From positions 301,297 through 365,296 of the forward strand of contig NZ_FNGF01000001.1 of NCBI RefSeq assembly GCF_900102815.1: a DNA stretch of 64,000 nt. Direction: 5' to 3'. Below the pieces are notes generated by a model. The model searched no databases, was not told where the DNA came from, and saw only the letters and a list, made by a program, of their open reading frames with translations. This DNA is from Glycomyces sambucus. Its GTDB lineage: Bacteria > Actinomycetota > Actinomycetes > Mycobacteriales > Micromonosporaceae. Shown piece after piece: positions 16,359 through 24,774 of the stretch (positions are counted from its first letter, which is position 1; each line of letters opens with the position of its first letter). Both the position numbers and the translations under genes were made by a program.

Positions 16359-17810
16359 CTAGACCGCGACGGGAACCGGTTCGGCTCCGGCCGCTGCGCC
16401 CTTGCGGGCCTTGATGACCGCGACGGCGACGATGAGGGCGGCGGCGACCATGGCCGCGGCGATCGTGTAGCCGAGGCGGTAGCCCGCGGTCAGGGCTTCG
16501 GCTTCGGCGGCGCCGCCGTCGAGGAGCCCGGCGGTGCGGGAGGAGACCGCGGTGCTGATGACCGCGAGGCCGACCGCGCCGCCCACCTGCTGGGCGGTGT
16601 TGAACAGGCCGGAGGTGACCCCGGCGTCCTCGGGCTTGGAGTCGGCCATGCCGAGGGTCATGAGGGCGGGCATGGTCAGGCCGAATCCGAGCGGGGCGGT
16701 GATCATGCCGGGCAGCACGTCCACGAGGTAGGTGCCGTCGGGGCGCATCTGGGCGAAGAGGACGAACCCGAGGACCATCACCGCGAGGCCGGCGATGGCG
16801 AGCTTGCGGGGCGCGACCCGGGTGAGGAGCTGCGGCGCGACCCACAGCGAGACCGAGGCGATGACCAGCGGCGCGGGCAGGAAGGCGAGGCCGGCGTGGA
16901 GCGGCTGGAAGCCGAGGACCTGCTGGAGGTAGAGCACCGTGAAGTACATGAACCCGAACGCGGCGCCGACCATGAGGGCCTGGGCGATGTTGGCCCCGGC
17001 CACGCTGCGGGAGAACATGATCCGCAGCGGCACGAGCGGGGTGGCGGCCTTGGCCTGGCGGACGAAGAACCCGGCGAGGAGCAGGGCGGCGACGGCGCCG
17101 AAGCCGATGGTGCGCGGCGAGTCCCAGCCCTGGTGCTCGACCTCGATGAGGGTGTAGACGGCGAGCATGACGCCGGCGGTGACGAGGACCGCGCCGAGGA
17201 TGTCGGCCCCGGCCCTGAGGCCGATGCCGCGGTCGTTCGCCAGCAGGCGCCAGGCGAGGAGGCCCACGACCAGGCCGAGCGGGACGTTGATGAAGAAGAT
17301 CGACTCCCAGCCGACGGACTCGGTGAGGACGCCGCCCACGACCGAGCCGAGGGCGCCCCCGCCCGCGGAGGCGAACCCGAAGGCGCCGATGCCCTTCGCC
17401 TGCTGCGCGGGCTCGGGCAGGAGCATCACGACCATGCCGAGGAGCCCGGCGGAGGCGATCGCGCCGCCGATGCCCTGGACGAAGCGGCCGGCGAGGAGCA
17501 GGCCCTGCGTGTCGGCGAAGCCGATGGCCGCAGAGGAGAGCGTGAACAGGGCCAGGCCGGCGATGAACACCCATTTGCGGCTGAGGAGGTCGCCGAGGCG
17601 TCCGGCGAGGAGGAGCAGGCCGCCGAAGGGGATCACGTAGGCGTTGACGGTCCAGACCAGGTTCGACTGGGAGAAGCCCAGGTCGTCGCGGATGGCCGGG
17701 AGGGCGATGGTGACGATGTTCTGGTCCAGGATGATCATGACCTGCGCGGCGAGCAGGACCAGGACGGTGAGCCAGCGGCGGCTGAGACTCGCTTCGTGCG
17801 GGGCGGACAT
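16359..17810 (-). CDS. MFS drug exporter, DHA2 (EmrB/QacA) family
   Basis: A 483-residue inner-membrane proton antiporter with about 14 transmembrane helices. The DHA2 signature near the start (LDQNIVTIALPAI), motif A (GRLGDLLSRKW) and the antiporter motif C-like GGALGSVVGGVL are visible. AAGGAG precedes ATG 17810. It is divergent from an HxlR regulator whose probable operators lie between them, so expression is probably induced by a toxic or redox-active compound. Confidence 0.9.
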   Translation of the reverse strand: MSAPHEASLSRRWLTVLVLLAAQVMIILDQNIVTIALPAIRDDLGFSQSNLVWTVNAYVIPFGGLLLLAGRLGDLLSRKWVFIAGLALFTLSSAAIGFADTQGLLLAGRFVQGIGGAIASAGLLGMVVMLLPEPAQQAKGIGAFGFASAGGGALGSVVGGVLTESVGWESIFFINVPLGLVVGLLAWRLLANDRGIGLRAGADILGAVLVTAGVMLAVYTLIEVEHQGWDSPRTIGFGAVAALLLAGFFVRQAKAATPLVPLRIMFSRSVAGANIAQALMVGAAFGFMYFTVLYLQQVLGFQPLHAGLAFLPAPLVIASVSLWVAPQLLTRVAPRKLAIAGLAVMVLGFVLFAQMRPDGTYLVDVLPGMITAPLGFGLTMPALMTLGMADSKPEDAGVTSGLFNTAQQVGGAVGLAVISTAVSSRTAGLLDGGAAEAEALTAGYRLGYTIAAAMVAAALIVAVAVIKARKGAAAGAEPVPVAV

Positions 17811-17834
17811 GACGGGTGCTCCTTCGACTCATGG

Positions 17835-17868
17835 GGAACTCTTTGTTCCTGGAGCAATCATGTGTTCC
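17835..17868. promoter_or_regulatory. Probable HxlR operators between exporter and regulator
   Basis: GGAAC-N5-GTTCC (17835-17849) is a perfect hyphenated palindrome, followed directly by a second, looser copy GGAGC-N8-GTTCC (17851-17868). Both lie in a comparatively AT-rich divergent intergenic region just upstream of the exporter ribosome site. Confidence 0.5.
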
Positions 17869-17974
17869 AATGGAGCGGTCCGGAAGAAGGCACTTTGATG
17901 TACCGGGGGATACACGGATGTTCCTCTCCAGGCCATCCCCCTCGTACACCGCGATGTGAAGTGGAGCACATGCC

Positions 17975-18364
17975 ATGAACGACGAGTGCGACGACGTCCC
18001 GATGTCCGACGTGCAGGTCGAGGCGTGCCCGATCGTGCAGATCATCGACCGGGTCGCGGGCAAGTGGTCGGTCTCGATCCTGGTCGCGGCGATCCGGCAG
18101 CCGGTCCGCTACACCGAGCTGGAGCGGAGCATCCCCGGCATCAGCCGCCGCATGCTCACGCTGACCCTGCGGAACCTGGAGCGCGACGGCCTCCTGACGC
18201 GCACGGTCTACCCGACCGTCCCGCCGAAGGTCGAGTACAGCGCCACCGAGTCGGCCCGCGAGCTGTACGGGCACCTCACCGGGCTCCTGGAGTGGGCCGA
18301 GCGCCACCGCCCCGACATCATCGAGGCGCGCGAGCGCTACGACGCCCTGGTGGCCGCCGCCTAG
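17975..18364 (+). CDS. HxlR-family transcriptional regulator
   Basis: A 129-residue winged-helix regulator. The family motifs CPIVQIIDRVAGKWSV, the recognition region GISRRMLTLTLRNLE and the wing GLLTRTVYPTVPPKVEYS are all present. The N-terminal Cys near residue 18 is the residue used for redox or electrophile sensing in relatives such as YodB. GGAG precedes the ATG. It most likely controls the divergent MFS exporter. Confidence 0.9.
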   Translation: MNDECDDVPMSDVQVEACPIVQIIDRVAGKWSVSILVAAIRQPVRYTELERSIPGISRRMLTLTLRNLERDGLLTRTVYPTVPPKVEYSATESARELYGHLTGLLEWAERHRPDIIEARERYDALVAAA

Positions 18365-18365
18365 C

Positions 18366-19034
18366 TCAGGCGCGCAGCCACACCCGCAGCGGTCCGACCG
18401 GCGCGAACCCGTGCCGTTCGGCCGCCGCGAGGCCGTCCCCGTGCTCGTAGCCGACGACCGGGACGCCCGGGTACAGATCGTGGGCGGCGGCCAGCGCCGC
18501 CGGCCATCCGTCCCCTCGCGCCGCGAAGACGTTCGAGACCCCGACGACCGGTCCGGTCCGGGTCAGCACCGCGCCCGCGCTCCCGGCCGGCTCCCCCGCG
18601 ATCAGGTGGACGCCGGGCAGGTCGAGCAGTGCGGGCCGGAAGACCTCGGCGTTCCCCTCGCCGCCGTCCCAGGCGCGGGCCCACTCGCGCAGCGCCTCCG
18701 GGTCGGCGACCTCGCGCCAGGCCGCATCCGCGGGACCGGCCGGGCGGTGGATCCACCGGGCCTCGAACAGCACCTCGAATCCGAAGGGCCGCAGGTCGAG
18801 GTCGGCGAAGCTGTCCTTGACCGAGGCGCCCGCGCCGGAGTCGATGCGGGCCAGGACGGACGCCGCGTCGGCGCCGGGGGCGAGGGTCACGGCGTCCGGG
18901 TAGTAGACCGGGGTCCGGACCGGGGAGGTCCAGGCGTCCGCCGCGAAACCGCCCGGCGTGCCGTGGGCCCGGCACATCGCGTCGCACCAGGCGGCGTTGT
19001 CATGGGCGGCGGCCGAGGTCCGTGTGGTGTCCAC
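18366..19034 (-). CDS. GNAT-fold protein, probable acetyltransferase
   Basis: A 222-residue soluble protein. The C-terminal half (PVVGVSNVFA, then PVVGYEHGDGL and HGFAPVGPLRVW) has the order of strands and the late GF pattern of GNAT-like proteins common in actinobacteria; no clear acetyl-CoA loop is visible. GTG at 19034 is chosen because TACGAT lies 8 bases upstream, pointing to a leaderless transcript; GTG at 19067 is the longer alternative. The stop is one base from the HxlR stop. Substrate unknown. Confidence 0.55.
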   Translation of the reverse strand: MDTTRTSAAAHDNAAWCDAMCRAHGTPGGFAADAWTSPVRTPVYYPDAVTLAPGADAASVLARIDSGAGASVKDSFADLDLRPFGFEVLFEARWIHRPAGPADAAWREVADPEALREWARAWDGGEGNAEVFRPALLDLPGVHLIAGEPAGSAGAVLTRTGPVVGVSNVFAARGDGWPAALAAAHDLYPGVPVVGYEHGDGLAAAERHGFAPVGPLRVWLRA

Positions 19035-19099
19035 GATCGTGGATCGTAGCGGCGCCGGAGTGCGCACCGCCGTGCCGAGACGCGGATATGGTTCCGGTC

Positions 19100-19528
19100 A
19101 TGGATGAACCCCGCCCCGGAGCCCTGCACCACGTCGAGCTGTGGGTGCCCGACCTCGACCGGGCCGTCGCCTCGTTCGGCTGGCTGCTGGAGTCCTTGGG
19201 CTACACCGTGTTCCAGGAGTGGGAGGCGGGCCGGAGCTGGCGGCTCGGGCCCACGTACCTGGTGGTCGAGCAGTCGCCCGCGATGGCGGGCGGGCGGCAC
19301 GAGCGGCGCGCGCCGGGCCTGAACCACCTGGCGTTCCACGTGCGCGACGACCGCGAGGTGGAGCGGCTGGCGGCCGAGGGCGCCGCGCACGGGTGGTCGC
19401 TCATGTTCGGCGACCGCCACCCGTTCGCGGGCGGCGCGGCGCACTACGCGGCGTACCTGGAGAACGAGGACGGCTTCGAGGTGGAGCTGGTGGCCGCCGC
19501 GGTCGGCGCCGCGCCGGCCGACCGCTAG
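19100..19528 (+). CDS. VOC (glyoxalase/bleomycin-resistance) family protein
   Basis: A 142-residue protein with one vicinal-oxygen-chelate domain. Metal-ligand positions are visible as LHHVELWV at the start, LNHLAFHV in the middle and the late Glu in EVELV. Such proteins act as dimeric lyases, isomerases or antibiotic-binding proteins. TATGGT at 19087-19092 lies 7 bases before ATG 19100, suggesting a leaderless start. It is 35 bases upstream of a TetR gene. The substrate is unknown. Confidence 0.82.
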   Translation: MDEPRPGALHHVELWVPDLDRAVASFGWLLESLGYTVFQEWEAGRSWRLGPTYLVVEQSPAMAGGRHERRAPGLNHLAFHVRDDREVERLAAEGAAHGWSLMFGDRHPFAGGAAHYAAYLENEDGFEVELVAAAVGAAPADR

Positions 19529-19530
19529 GC

Positions 19531-19546
19531 TATTACGGTCGTCATA
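19531..19546. promoter_or_regulatory. Probable TetR operator
   Basis: A 16-base near-palindrome (7 of 8 pairs match), built from arms TATTACG and GTCATA around GT. It lies directly upstream of the TetR ribosome site and just after the VOC stop codon. Autorepression by the adjacent TetR is inferred. Confidence 0.45.
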
Positions 19547-19563
19547 ACCGGAGGAGGATTCCG

Positions 19564-20142
19564 TTGCAGCAGGTTGGAGCGCCGCGCGAGCGGATCGTCG
19601 CCGGTGCGGCGGAGATGATCAGCCGGCGCGGGCTGAACGCCACGAGCATCCGCGAGCTGTCGCGGCACGCGGAGGCGCCCCTCGGTTCGACGTACCACTA
19701 CTTCCCGGGCGGCAAGGGCCAGTTGGCGACCGAGGCGGTGCGGTTCGCGGGCGAGAGCGTCGCGCGCAGCCTCCGCAAGGAGCTTCGGGTCGGCCCGCGC
19801 GAGGGCGTGGCCGCGTTCCTGGCGCTGTGGCGCGACATCGTGACCGGCACCGGGTTCCGGGCCGGCTGCCCGGTCCTGGCGGTGGCGGTCGAGGAGCCCC
19901 CGCCCGGCGACGTGCCCGAAGCGGTCCTCGCGGCGGCCGAGGTGTTCGCGGACTGGGAGCACCTGCTCGCGGAGTCCCTTGCGGCCCATGGCGCCGACGA
20001 GGTCCAGGCCGCGCAGATCGCGACGCTCATCGTCGCCTCCGTCGAGGGCACCGTCGCGATGTGCCGGGCCCAGCGCGACACCGGCCCGCTCGACCGCGTC
20101 GCCGCGCAGCTCGACGCGATCATCGCCGCCGTCCTGCGCTAG
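19564..20142 (+). CDS. TetR regulator, LmrA/YxaF-like
   Basis: A 192-residue repressor. The HTH covers about residues 8-50 (RIVAGAAEMISRRGL, then GSTYHYFPGGKGQL), and the C-terminal ligand domain contains GCPVLAVAVE, as in the LmrA/YxaF subgroup. The TTG start at 19564 is supported by GGAGGAGG 6 bases upstream and by the HTH beginning directly after it. The stop codon overlaps the convergent hydrolase stop at CTAG. Targets are unknown; the neighbouring VOC gene is the simplest guess. Confidence 0.87.
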   Translation: MQQVGAPRERIVAGAAEMISRRGLNATSIRELSRHAEAPLGSTYHYFPGGKGQLATEAVRFAGESVARSLRKELRVGPREGVAAFLALWRDIVTGTGFRAGCPVLAVAVEEPPPGDVPEAVLAAAEVFADWEHLLAESLAAHGADEVQAAQIATLIVASVEGTVAMCRAQRDTGPLDRVAAQLDAIIAAVLR

Positions 20143-21059
20143 CGGCCCAGCAGGTCGCCGCAGAACGACCGGATCGCGCGGTTCACGACCTGCGGCGCCT
20201 CCCAGGGCATGAAGTGGCCCGCGCCCTTGACCCAGAACGGGCCGACCGCCTCGGGGAAGGCGATGGCGCACTTGGCCTCCACGTGCTCGGTCAGGGTCAC
20301 CTGGTCGGCGCCGACCAGCACGAGCGCCCGCTGCGCCACCGGCCGGTCGATCATCTCCGGCGCGGACAGCTCCCTGGTCCCGGCGACCACCTCGTAGTCG
20401 GCGAAGGAGGCGCGCAGGCGCTCGGCGTCCGCGTACGGCTCGGTCAGGAAGTCGAGGTCGTCCTGGTCGAACGCGTCGGGCGGGCACCACATGCGGTGCC
20501 CGAAGAACTCGGCGATGTAGCGGCGGCGCCGCTCGGGCGTGGCGAGCTCGGCCACGAGCTCGTCGGCGTGGAAGCCCTGGCGCCGCTGGTAGTCGTAGAC
20601 CGCGGGCTTGGGCGTGCCGGCCGGGATGCCCGCGGCGCGGAACGCCTCCTCCAGGTCGGGCATCGAGTCGTCGAGGACCACTAGGCGCTCGACCCGGTCG
20701 GGGTGGCGGTTGGCCATGTCGATGGCGACCATCGCGCCCAGGTCGTGGCCGGCGACGACCGCGCGGTCCCACCCGAGCGCGTCGAACAGGCCCGTCAGGT
20801 CGGTGTTGAACGCGTTGAAGTCGTAGAACCCGTCGGGCGCGAAGTCGGAGTCGCCGTAGCCGCGCAGGTCCGGGGCGGCCACGTCGAACCCGGCCGCGGC
20901 CAGCGCGGGGAGGTTGTGCGACCAGATCCGGCTCGTGCACGGGAAGCCGTGGATCAGCAGGAGCGGCACCCCGCCTTCGCCGCGGCGGCGCACCGCGAGC
21001 CGGTGGCCCGGGGCGACTTCGGTCAGGACGGGGGCGGTGAGGTCAGCGGGAACGGCCAT
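20139..21059 (-). CDS. Alpha/beta hydrolase, epoxide-hydrolase/dehalogenase-like
   Basis: A 306-residue soluble hydrolase. The oxyanion motif LIHGFPCTS lies at residues 35-43 and the nucleophile elbow GHDLGA puts Asp106 as nucleophile, which points to epoxide hydrolase or haloacid dehalogenase chemistry rather than a serine esterase. The catalytic His is in GAGHFMPWE near the C-terminus. ATG 21059 is preferred over GTG 21074, with the -10-like TACACC 6 bases upstream. The natural substrate cannot be read. Confidence 0.85.
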   Translation of the reverse strand: MAVPADLTAPVLTEVAPGHRLAVRRRGEGGVPLLLIHGFPCTSRIWSHNLPALAAAGFDVAAPDLRGYGDSDFAPDGFYDFNAFNTDLTGLFDALGWDRAVVAGHDLGAMVAIDMANRHPDRVERLVVLDDSMPDLEEAFRAAGIPAGTPKPAVYDYQRRQGFHADELVAELATPERRRRYIAEFFGHRMWCPPDAFDQDDLDFLTEPYADAERLRASFADYEVVAGTRELSAPEMIDRPVAQRALVLVGADQVTLTEHVEAKCAIAFPEAVGPFWVKGAGHFMPWEAPQVVNRAIRSFCGDLLGR

Positions 21060-21090
21060 GCCCCAGGTGTACACGACCGCCCCAGGCGCC

Positions 21091-21834
21091 TCACCGGCGC
21101 ATGTCGGTCCCGCTGAGCAGGCGCCCGGCCAGGCTCGGCGGGAGGGCGCGCCCGAAGGCCGCGACCAGCTTGTACTGCCAGCCGGGGACGCTGAGCGCCT
21201 TGCCTTTGCGCCAGTCGCGCAGGGCCGCGGCGGCGACCCGGTCGGGGTCGAGCCACAGGAAGCCGGGGATCGTCGCCATGTCCATGCCGGCGCTGCCGTG
21301 GAACCCCGTGCGGGTGAAGCCGGGGCACAGGGCGGTGACCGTGACGCCGTGCGGGCGTGCGGCCCTCGCCGTGGCCTGGCTGAAGTTGATGACCCACGCC
21401 TTGGTGGCCGAATAGGTCGAGCTGGGGAAGAACCCGAGGAGCGACGCGGTGTTGAGGACGCCGCCGCTGCCGCGGGCGAGCATGGGCGGCAGGGCGGCGT
21501 GGGTCAGGCGGAGCACGGTCTCCATGTGCAGGCGGGCCATGGCGATCTCGGCCGCGATCGGGGTGTCGAGGAACCGCGTCGGGTGCCCGAACCCGGCGTT
21601 GTTCACCAGCAGGTCGAGGCCGTCGCGGCACCGCGCTTCGACGCGGGCGAGGTCGTCTTCGGCGGCGAGGTCGGCGGTGAGGCGCTCGGTGCCGGCGGGG
21701 AAGGGGGCGGCCTCCAGCCGTTCGCCGTCGCGGTCCACGAGCACGAGCCGGTGGCCCGTGTCGGCGAGCCTCCTGGCAAGGGCCGCACCGATACCGGAGG
21801 CGGCGCCGGTGACGAGCGCGGTCGGGGCGGTCAT
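21091..21834 (-). CDS. Short-chain dehydrogenase/reductase
   Basis: A 247-residue classical SDR. TGAASGIG (residues 9-16) binds the cofactor, NNAG follows, and the catalytic Ser and YSATK motif are in LNTASLLG and STYSATKAW. The fold and C-terminal hydrophobic stretch resemble the DltE/YqjQ-type reductases. TAGCAT (21841-21846) lies 6 bases before the ATG, so the mRNA is probably leaderless. It faces the same way as the neighbouring hydrolase and WYL genes, but with independent start signals. Confidence 0.87.
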   Translation of the reverse strand: MTAPTALVTGAASGIGAALARRLADTGHRLVLVDRDGERLEAAPFPAGTERLTADLAAEDDLARVEARCRDGLDLLVNNAGFGHPTRFLDTPIAAEIAMARLHMETVLRLTHAALPPMLARGSGGVLNTASLLGFFPSSTYSATKAWVINFSQATARAARPHGVTVTALCPGFTRTGFHGSAGMDMATIPGFLWLDPDRVAAAALRDWRKGKALSVPGWQYKLVAAFGRALPPSLAGRLLSGTDMRR

Positions 21835-21843
21835 GCGCCGATG

Positions 21844-22806
21844 CTAGGCGGCGTACCGGTCGGCGACCGCGGCGGCCCGGGCGTGCAGGGCCGCACGCAG
21901 GGACGGCGGGGCCAGCGCCTCAGCGTCCGCTTCGAGCCGCCATAGCGCCCACTCGGCGTGCCGGGCGTCCTGGTAGGTGAGTTCGAGGCGCGGCCAGCCG
22001 TCCGGGCCGGGCGCCTCGGCGCGCACGGCCAGCGCGGTGTCCAGCAGCTCCTCGCGCCGGTCCGGATGCACCCGCACCTGCACCGTGAGCGAGGTGGCGG
22101 AGAGGAACCGCGCCGAGCGCTCCCGCCAGATCCGGTCGAGGTCCACCCGGTCCGGCCGCTCGGCCGGTGCCGCCAGCGCCTCGGCGGCGAGGACGCGCGA
22201 GAGCCGGTAGGTGCGGTCCGCGCCGGACCGCGTGGCGAGCAGGTACCCCTTGTCCCGCACGGTGACCAGGCCGATCGGGTCGACGGTGCGCCACTGCGGC
22301 TCCTGTCCGGCCGCCGCGTAGTGGAGGCGGAGCTTGCGCCCGGCGAGCACGGCGCCCCGGACCTCGCCGAGGATCTCGGCCGTGGTCTCGGCGGCCTGGC
22401 GCCGCGACAGCAGGTCGGTCTCGGGTTCGACCAGGAACCGCTGCGCCGCATCGCTGACGGTGGCCGCGTGGCTCGCGGGGAGCGCGTCGACCACCTTCCG
22501 CATGGCCGAGGCGAGCGCGGTCCCGAGGCCGAACACCTGCTCGCCGCGCTGCGATCCGGCCGTCAGGAGCGCCAGCGCCTCGTCGTGGTTCAGGCCCGTG
22601 AGCTCGGTCCGGAACCCGGGCAGGAGCGCGAAGCCGCCGCCGCGGCCGCGTTCGGCGTAGACCGGGACGCCCGCGGCCGACAGCGCCTCGATGTCGCGGA
22701 GCACGGTGCGGGTGGAGACCTCCAGCTCGCGGGCCAGGGTCTCCGCGTTCAACCGGCCGCGCTGGCGCAGCAGGAGGACCAGGGAGACGAGCCTGTCTGC
22801 GCGCAT
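21844..22806 (-). CDS. WYL-domain (YafY-type) transcriptional regulator
   Basis: A 320-residue regulator. An N-terminal HTH_11 domain (residues about 5-55, with LARELEVSTRTVLRDIEAL) is followed by a WYL domain (residues about 140-215) with GYLLATRSGADRTYRLSRV. TAGATT at 22813-22818 lies 6 bases before ATG 22806. It is divergent from ridA, and a CACGACA-N5-TGTCGTG palindrome lies between the two genes, so control of ridA and of itself is likely. Confidence 0.87.
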   Translation of the reverse strand: MRADRLVSLVLLLRQRGRLNAETLARELEVSTRTVLRDIEALSAAGVPVYAERGRGGGFALLPGFRTELTGLNHDEALALLTAGSQRGEQVFGLGTALASAMRKVVDALPASHAATVSDAAQRFLVEPETDLLSRRQAAETTAEILGEVRGAVLAGRKLRLHYAAAGQEPQWRTVDPIGLVTVRDKGYLLATRSGADRTYRLSRVLAAEALAAPAERPDRVDLDRIWRERSARFLSATSLTVQVRVHPDRREELLDTALAVRAEAPGPDGWPRLELTYQDARHAEWALWRLEADAEALAPPSLRAALHARAAAVADRYAA

Positions 22807-22827
22807 GCCGGAAATCTAGCAGGAAAT

Positions 22828-22846
22828 CACGACAGAGGATGTCGTG
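22828..22846. promoter_or_regulatory. Probable WYL-regulator operator
   Basis: CACGACA-N5-TGTCGTG is a perfect 7+7 inverted repeat between the divergent WYL and ridA genes. GACA/TGTC half sites are common for YafY-type regulators. Confidence 0.6.
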
Positions 22847-22896
22847 TTTCATTGGCAGGCTCGGTTTCAAGAAGCCGACCGACGAATGGAAGCAAG

Positions 22897-23292
22897 ATGG
22901 AACGCACCGCGATCAACCCGGTCACCTGGTCCACCGAGCTGGGGTTCAACCAGGGTGAACTCGTCTCAGGGCACACCCGGACCCTGTACTGCTCGGGCCA
23001 GACCGCGATGAGCGACGAGGGCAAGCCCGAGCACGAGGGCGACATGGCGGGCCAGCTCGCGCTGAGCCTCGCCAACGTGGAGGCCGTGCTCGCCGAAGCC
23101 GGGATGAGCCTTGAGCACCTGGTCCGCCTGAACGTCTACACCACCGATGTGGACCTGCTCTTCCAGCACTACGGCGTCCTGGCCGCCAGGCTCGGCGCCG
23201 CCCAGGCGGCCCCGGCCACCACGATGCTCGGCGTCACCCGCCTCGCGGTCCCGGGCCAGGTGGTCGAACTGGAGGCCACCGCGGTCGCCTGA
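22897..23292 (+). CDS. RidA/YjgF-family enamine/imine deaminase
   Basis: A 131-residue protein of the RidA superfamily, which hydrolyses reactive enamines or imines to ketones or removes related side products, usually as a trimer. The core segments LYCSGQTAM, NVYTTDVDLL, PATTMLGV and VELEATAVA are in order; the conserved Arg of the active site is replaced in the last region by ATTMLGVTRLA, as in Rid subgroups other than RidA proper. The start is supported by GGAAG upstream. Its regulator is probably the divergent WYL protein. Confidence 0.85.
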   Translation: MERTAINPVTWSTELGFNQGELVSGHTRTLYCSGQTAMSDEGKPEHEGDMAGQLALSLANVEAVLAEAGMSLEHLVRLNVYTTDVDLLFQHYGVLAARLGAAQAAPATTMLGVTRLAVPGQVVELEATAVA

Positions 23293-23300
23293 CCGCCGCC

Positions 23301-23336
23301 GCCCGCGGGCGGGTCCGCGCGGACCCGCCCGCGGGC
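23301..23336. terminator. Bidirectional hairpin terminator
   Basis: A perfect 16-base inverted repeat (23301-23316 with 23321-23336) with loop GCGC fills the gap between convergent ridA and the TPR gene. Confidence 0.85.
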
Positions 23337-23337
23337 G

Positions 23338-24051
23338 TCACGCTTGCTCGGCGCTGTCGTCGTTCGCAGGGCCGTTCGGGGTGGACTCGTTCGGGGCGGA
23401 CTCGCTTTCGACCTCTCCGGCCTCTTCGGCCTCCTCGGCCAGGACGCGGGCGTAGGCGTCGGGGTGGTTGTCGCGCAGGAACTCGCGGTGGGGGCGGGCC
23501 TCGTCAGGTTCGCCGACGCGCTTCCAGTAGGCGATGCCCGCCATGTGGGGGCCGTAGCCGTCGGGGTCGAGTTCGAGAGCGCGCTCGTAGTGGAAGCGCA
23601 TCGCCTTGTCCGAGATGCCGTCCGCGCCCCACCACGCGAGCATCAGATGGAAACTCGGCTGGTCCGGGTAGTAGGCGACGGCCTCGCGCAGCACGGCCGC
23701 GCACTCCTCGAAGCGCTCCTCGCGGCGGAGCAGGCCCGCGTGCACGAGGAGGCCGCAGCCGTCGGTCGGGTCGCCCTCCCGGAAGGACTCGATCAGGCGG
23801 AACGCCTCCTCGGTCCGGCCGCTGAACCCGTACGCGAACGCGAGGATCTCGGGGCCGACCGAGTCCGGGCCGTAGCGCTCGATCACGGCGTCGACGAACC
23901 GGAGGGCCTCGCTGTTGTCGTCGGAGTCGCTGTCCATCAGGAGCGCGAGGACCCGCTCCTCCAGCATCCGGCGGATCATCCGGGGCTCGGCCCGGGCCAC
24001 GGCTCGCATGATCGAGCTGCTGCGCTTGCGGGGCGCGCGTCGTTTCGGCAT
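23338..24051 (-). CDS. TPR-like repeat protein
   Basis: A 237-residue soluble protein with helical repeats resembling tetratricopeptides (residues about 60-205; for example YYPDQPSFHLMLAWWG and RALELDPDGYGPHMAGIAYW). The N-terminus is very basic (PKRRAPRKRSSS) and the tail is acidic with Asn/Ser/Pro repeats, probably unstructured. A GGAAGGCGG site precedes the ATG. It probably mediates protein contacts; no enzymatic motif is visible. Confidence 0.7.
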   Translation of the reverse strand: MPKRRAPRKRSSSIMRAVARAEPRMIRRMLEERVLALLMDSDSDDNSEALRFVDAVIERYGPDSVGPEILAFAYGFSGRTEEAFRLIESFREGDPTDGCGLLVHAGLLRREERFEECAAVLREAVAYYPDQPSFHLMLAWWGADGISDKAMRFHYERALELDPDGYGPHMAGIAYWKRVGEPDEARPHREFLRDNHPDAYARVLAEEAEEAGEVESESAPNESTPNGPANDDSAEQA

Positions 24052-24126
24052 CGGTGACCGCCTTCCGCCCGGGGCGCCGGGCGGCCTCAGTCTACTTGCG
24101 CTCCATGACGGAACGCGAACGACCGG

Positions 24127-24774
24127 TCACGGATTGACGAGACCGGCGGCCCTGGAGCGGGCCCGCGCGTGCTCCTCCGGGGTGGTGTTCGGATCGGCCT
24201 CGCGGTAGCGCAGGGCGGTCGCGACGGCCGCGGCCGGGAGGTCCCGGGCGAGGAGGTCGCGCAGCGGCGCGAGGTCGACCGGGAAGGCCGCCGCGTCGAG
24301 TTCGGCGATGATCGTCCAGCTCACCGCCCGGTCGATCGCGGGATCGCCCGCGGCGGCGTTGGTCCAGTCGATCGCGAACGGCCCTTCAGCGGTGAGGAGG
24401 ACGTTCTGGGCGTGCAGGTCGAGGTGGAGGATCGCGCTCGGAGCGCCGAGGTCGATGCCGCGCGCCTCGGTCGGGAGCCAGTCCGGCACCGGGATCGCGG
24501 CCAGCGCCGCCAGGAGGTCGTCCTGGATCCGGGCGGCCTGCGCCGATGTGGTCTCGCCGGCCGCCATCGCGGCGGCGAGGGTCGGGCCCGCGAGGCGCTG
24601 CATGACCATGTCGCCGCCCTCGGCCTCGTGGACCTCGGGCAGCGGGTAGCCGTGCCCGCGCAGGTAGGTCATGAGCCGCGCCTCGGCCGCCACGTCCCAG
24701 GCGCAGCGGCGCAGAACCCTCGCGTCGTCGAGCGCGTAGACCTGCGAGGCCCGGCCCGCCGCGAGGAGTTCCAT
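24127..24774 (-). CDS. APH-family phosphotransferase
   Basis: A 215-residue small kinase-like protein. The Brenner motif HLDLHAQNVLL (catalytic Asp in HLD) and the metal motif AIDWTNAAAGDP are clear, while the N-terminal ATP lobe is short. The ATG overlaps the last base of the upstream phosphatase stop (TGATG), so the two are translationally coupled. The acceptor is unknown; coupling to an inositol-monophosphatase-like gene hints at a sugar or cyclitol substrate rather than an antibiotic, but that is inference. Confidence 0.82.
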   Translation of the reverse strand: MELLAAGRASQVYALDDARVLRRCAWDVAAEARLMTYLRGHGYPLPEVHEAEGGDMVMQRLAGPTLAAAMAAGETTSAQAARIQDDLLAALAAIPVPDWLPTEARGIDLGAPSAILHLDLHAQNVLLTAEGPFAIDWTNAAAGDPAIDRAVSWTIIAELDAAAFPVDLAPLRDLLARDLPAAAVATALRYREADPNTTPEEHARARSRAAGLVNP

